Positions 18,760-21,536 of a stretch of DNA of 21,536 nucleotides are shown here, piece after piece. Each line of letters begins with the position of its first letter. Within the stretch, counting starts at the first letter, position 1. A program made the position numbers and the translations under genes. The notes under the pieces are model-generated. The model saw only the letters and a program-made list of their open reading frames with translations. It did not search any database and had not been told where the DNA came from. Origin of the DNA: Conidiobolus coronatus NRRL 28638 (taxonomy: Eukaryota > Entomophthoromycota > Entomophthoromycetes > Entomophthorales > Conidiobolaceae); NCBI GenBank assembly GCA_001566745.1, contig KQ964451.1, positions 108,149-129,684 of the forward strand. Direction: 5' to 3'.

Positions 18760-21058
18760 CTAGTTACGATTTTGGAATCCAACGAGTCCTGGCTCAACGA
18801 ATTGATCAAGCCATTTGCTACCATTAATAATCTCATTAGTGATAACAATAAATTTATAACTAGGGTACATTTTCTTCAAGAATCTAATACTACTAATTTC
18901 AGTATATGTACATCCTCCTAAGAAGGCCACCATTATAACTTTTTCAAGTTGATTAGATTGTACACCTGAATGAGATTGACTACTGAGGTTGACATTTCTA
19001 AATGGAACAATCTCATCAAATGTAGAACCTGGAATTTGAGTTAATAGATCTTTAAATTGACTCCATCCAGGGCCTAGAGGGTGGTCATTTCCTGATATAT
19101 CTAAGCTGTTTCCTCTACCAGATCTGTCCGCAAGTCTATTCAAATTACTATTGCTTGCTACACCTGGAATATGCGATGCAAAATTATTAATACCTTTTGA
19201 AATTGGTTGATAAATTTGGTTAATACCCAAATTTAATAAAGGGTTCTGACTACCCAAATATCCCATCTTATCACTTTTTGCAAGACCGGTTTGAATCAAT
19301 CTAGCAGAGAGAGGTGCATAGCCAGAATATACATAAGAAACATCGCTGGGATCTCGCTCATCTACCTCATCGACTACTAGTTTGAATCCTTTAGAGAGAG
19401 CAGGGTAAGGAACTGGTGCTCTTGATGAGGTATCTGACTTTCTAATCAATATCCCTACTTTAGACAAGTTGTGGAATGTTAAAGTGTGGTGGTATCCATA
19501 CGTTTGACAAAATTCAGTTTGATATTGATCATAAATCTTTGGTTTAAGACCATTTGCAATATTTGATTGAAGACATATTAGTCTCAGCACTTTAAGCATA
19601 TCTTCTTGCTCGCACATTAAATCTTGAATAAGGGGTAAAACTTGGGCCCCAGATTCATGCTGTCCAACTAGATTTTGTTCAACTTCCAAAATATCATTAA
19701 ATAATTCAGTTTGAGTAGAATCCATAATTTTTTCAGCCAAGCTTGTGTGTAATTTCAAGCTAAGGTGATCAGATTTTAAAGTACCCATTTTACTTACAAA
19801 TTGCTTAATTTCTTGTACAGTTTTGGCATGTTTTCTACCTTCGTAATCTTGACTAAGTCTTTTAGCTTCATTATTGAGTGCATTACCAATGTTTGCAAAG
19901 TTGAGATCACGCAAATGTGAATAAAATGAGTCTTGTGAGTTTAATGGGATTTTTCTAGGCTTTGGAGCTTGGTTTGGGACTTGATCAGGATCAAACTCAA
20001 TTAAAGTATTTTTAATTCCAAAAGTTTCATCTATCAAACCTTCATATGTCAACTGAGTGAGTAATGGGGTGATCATATCGCTGCTTCTGTCCAATAAAAT
20101 AAGTGTATCTAATTGATACGATGGTTGAACTGGATTTGAGTCGGACTCTCTATTTTCACCATCAGATTCTTCACAATCTCTCTCTAGTCTTAATCTTGTT
20201 AAAATTCTGTTTAATACCTAATAAGCGAATTAAATAAAGATTAATTAAATAGTGAAAAATAACTTACTTGAGCATTATCTCCTTTGCCCATAATTCTATT
20301 GAAATATCCTAAACGATCTTGGATTTTCATTAAACTCTCTCCCATAGAAAATAAACTAGAAGTATCTTTGTCTAAGTTGAGCTGTCTGAAACTTTTATCA
20401 CTTTCCAAACTTAACACATCTTCCTCCAAAGGAATTAAGCCCAAATTCAATTCTGTAACTATTAAACTTCCTAAAACACCCAAATCTTCTAATTGTTTTT
20501 CGCTCCAAACAGTTTTATGAGAGACTAAAGCTAAAACATAGCTCAAGGTAGAATGGGCTAATACTTGATTAGCAACTGATTGAATATTTTGATAACTTGG
20601 ACGGCATAGAAATATTACGCCTGGATAAGTTGAGCCATTAGAATCTGAAGGTGGTATAGGGATAGGGTCTTCGTTTAGATAGTAAACTTTTTTAATACCA
20701 TGTTCCTAAAAATAAATGATTAGCTAAAATAAAAGGATATTTTAATGAAATACTTTTAAAAAGGTGAATTCTATTAACAAACTTAATGGCCCGCTTAAAT
20801 TAACATCTAATATTAATATCTTTTCGCCGCTAATCTAAATAATAAATTAGTATAGCTATATTTAAGTATTGGTAGCAAATTCACTTTATCTAAAATCTTA
20901 ATTAAATCCAATTTAACTTGATTTTTTAAAGGCTCTATAGGGAATAATTGACGAGTGGGAGCATTCACAAGCTTTATAGACTGAATAGGAGCTGGATTAG
21001 CGTTAGGGTTACTGGTGCTTGGAGCTGATTGATTGGAAGTAGATGCTACTGAACTCAT
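18760..21058 (-). CDS. VPS33: Vacuolar sorting protein 33 (Sec1/Munc18 subunit of HOPS and CORVET)
   Basis: Four exons in coding order: 20885-21058, 20754-20834, 20268-20705 and 18760-20217. The introns are 50 (GTGAAT donor, TACTAAT branch site), 48 and 50 nt, all phase 0. Together they encode 716 aa, near yeast Vps33 (691) and longer than human VPS33 (about 600). After a serine/proline/asparagine-rich start, exon junctions restore LDK-ISGEKILILDVNLSGPL and FLK-EHGIKKVYYL, typical of the SM domain 1. VIFLCRPSYQNIQSVANQ follows. The SM-family signature LILLDRSSDMITPLLTQLTY falls near residues 270-290, before YEGLIDE. The C-terminal FLGGCTYTEISSIRFL and YKFIVITNEIINGS match the Vps33 end. Known role: binding and templating SNAREs for fusion at vacuoles and endosomes. 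An N/S/G-rich stretch (around residue 590) is probably a disordered insert. The gene is divergent from FAU1 across 225 bp. Confidence 0.94.
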
Positions 21059-21283
21059 TAATTATTAGTGTTATTATTTAATTATTAATTTAAAACAGTG
21101 TTGAATATTGATAAATTAGTGAATTTTTATAAAAACGTCATGAGAGTAAGCTATGTAAATCAAGTATTTAAATTTGATAGATTTAACTGTCCCATATTTT
21201 GCTCAATTTGATTACTAGCTTAAATAATTTGTTGAAAAGCTCAACGTGTTAAGCTTAAAAGCAGTCTCCTTTATTTAGCTAAA
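21059..21283. promoter_or_regulatory. Compact bidirectional promoter region, VPS33 / FAU1
   Basis: Only 225 bp separate the two start codons, so both promoters must lie here or overlap coding sequence. The region is AT-rich with no clear TATA box or CCAAT. Confidence 0.5.
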
Positions 21284-21536
21284 ATGAGTCAAATCAAGCA
21301 GCTTAAGAATACTTTAAGAAAATCTTTAAAGCAAAAATTATCACAAATTGAGTCTCAAGAGCTCCATCGTCAAAGTAAAATTTAATAATGAAAGGCATCA
21401 ACCAGTGCTAATTCATTTTTTAGGTGATAAAGTATTCCAAAAGTTAACTCAATTAAAAGAGTTTCAAAATAGTGAAAATATAAGTGTTTATATTAGCATG
21501 GAGAGTGGTGAAATCCAAACTAGACAAATCATCGAG
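21284..21536 (+). CDS. FAU1: 5-formyltetrahydrofolate cyclo-ligase (5' part, truncated by window edge)
   Basis: Exon 1 is 21284-21374 and exon 2 is 21424-21536, running off the window. A 49-nt phase-1 intron (GTAAAA, GTGCTAAT branch site, TTTTTTAG) separates them. The protein starts MSQIKQLKNTLRKSLKQKLS; after splicing it reads RQSDKVFQKLTQLKEF and then ISVYISMESGEIQTRQII. This is the conserved N-terminal pattern of the family: basic helix, then SVYLSM-x-x-GE-x-T. Known role: ATP-dependent conversion of 5-formyl-THF to 5,10-methenyl-THF, cytosolic or mitochondrial. The ATP-binding C-terminal half lies outside the window. The TGAGTCA over the start codon is simply Met-Ser-Gln coding. Confidence 0.82.

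Noticed and set aside
21285-21291. TGAGTCA over the FAU1 start codon as a Gcn4 site
   Set aside because: The bases are the Met-Ser-Gln codons of the gene, so the match is best explained by coding.

Overview
This is a window of nuclear DNA from an AT-rich fungus. The evidence is GT-AG introns of only 36-58 nt with CTAA[C/T]-type branch sites, a fused trifunctional HIS4 protein, a fungal-type Pumilio protein and long AT-rich spacers. The combination suggests an early-diverging, zygomycete-grade fungus; an entomophthoralean such as Conidiobolus would fit, but the sequence does not settle this. I see no transposon, tRNA, rRNA or CRISPR array.

Layout, left to right. MTG2, a mitochondrial Obg GTPase, runs leftward and is cut by the window edge (1-531). 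A 2.4-kb divergent spacer separates it from a Pumilio-family RNA-binding protein that also carries a CCCH zinc finger (2969-5608, 3 exons). A 2.0-kb spacer with a Gcn4-type site precedes intronless HIS4 (7635-10349). HIS4 converges on CBR1, an NADH-cytochrome b5 reductase with five exons on the minus strand (10655-11718). After a 2.7-kb spacer comes a single-pass membrane protein with a fibronectin type II-like ectodomain and a cytoplasmic SH3 domain (14410-15489). Next is a small three-exon gene for an unrecognised 81-aa protein (15768-16118), then a serine dehydratase-like PLP enzyme (16810-18135, 3 exons). This converges on VPS33, the Sec1/Munc18 subunit of HOPS/CORVET (18760-21058, 4 exons, minus strand). 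VPS33 is divergent, across 225 bp, from the start of a 5-formyltetrahydrofolate cyclo-ligase gene cut by the right edge (21284-21536).

The genes are mostly unrelated housekeeping functions: mitoribosome assembly, histidine synthesis, ER/mitochondrial electron transfer, vacuolar fusion and folate metabolism. There is no operon or gene cluster. The most unusual items are the FN2-like/TM/SH3 protein, the 81-aa gene found only by assembling exons, and a serine dehydratase homologue with altered active-site loops. Exon models were built by hand from splice signals, frame continuity and remembered family sequences. Functions are by family resemblance, with no database search.
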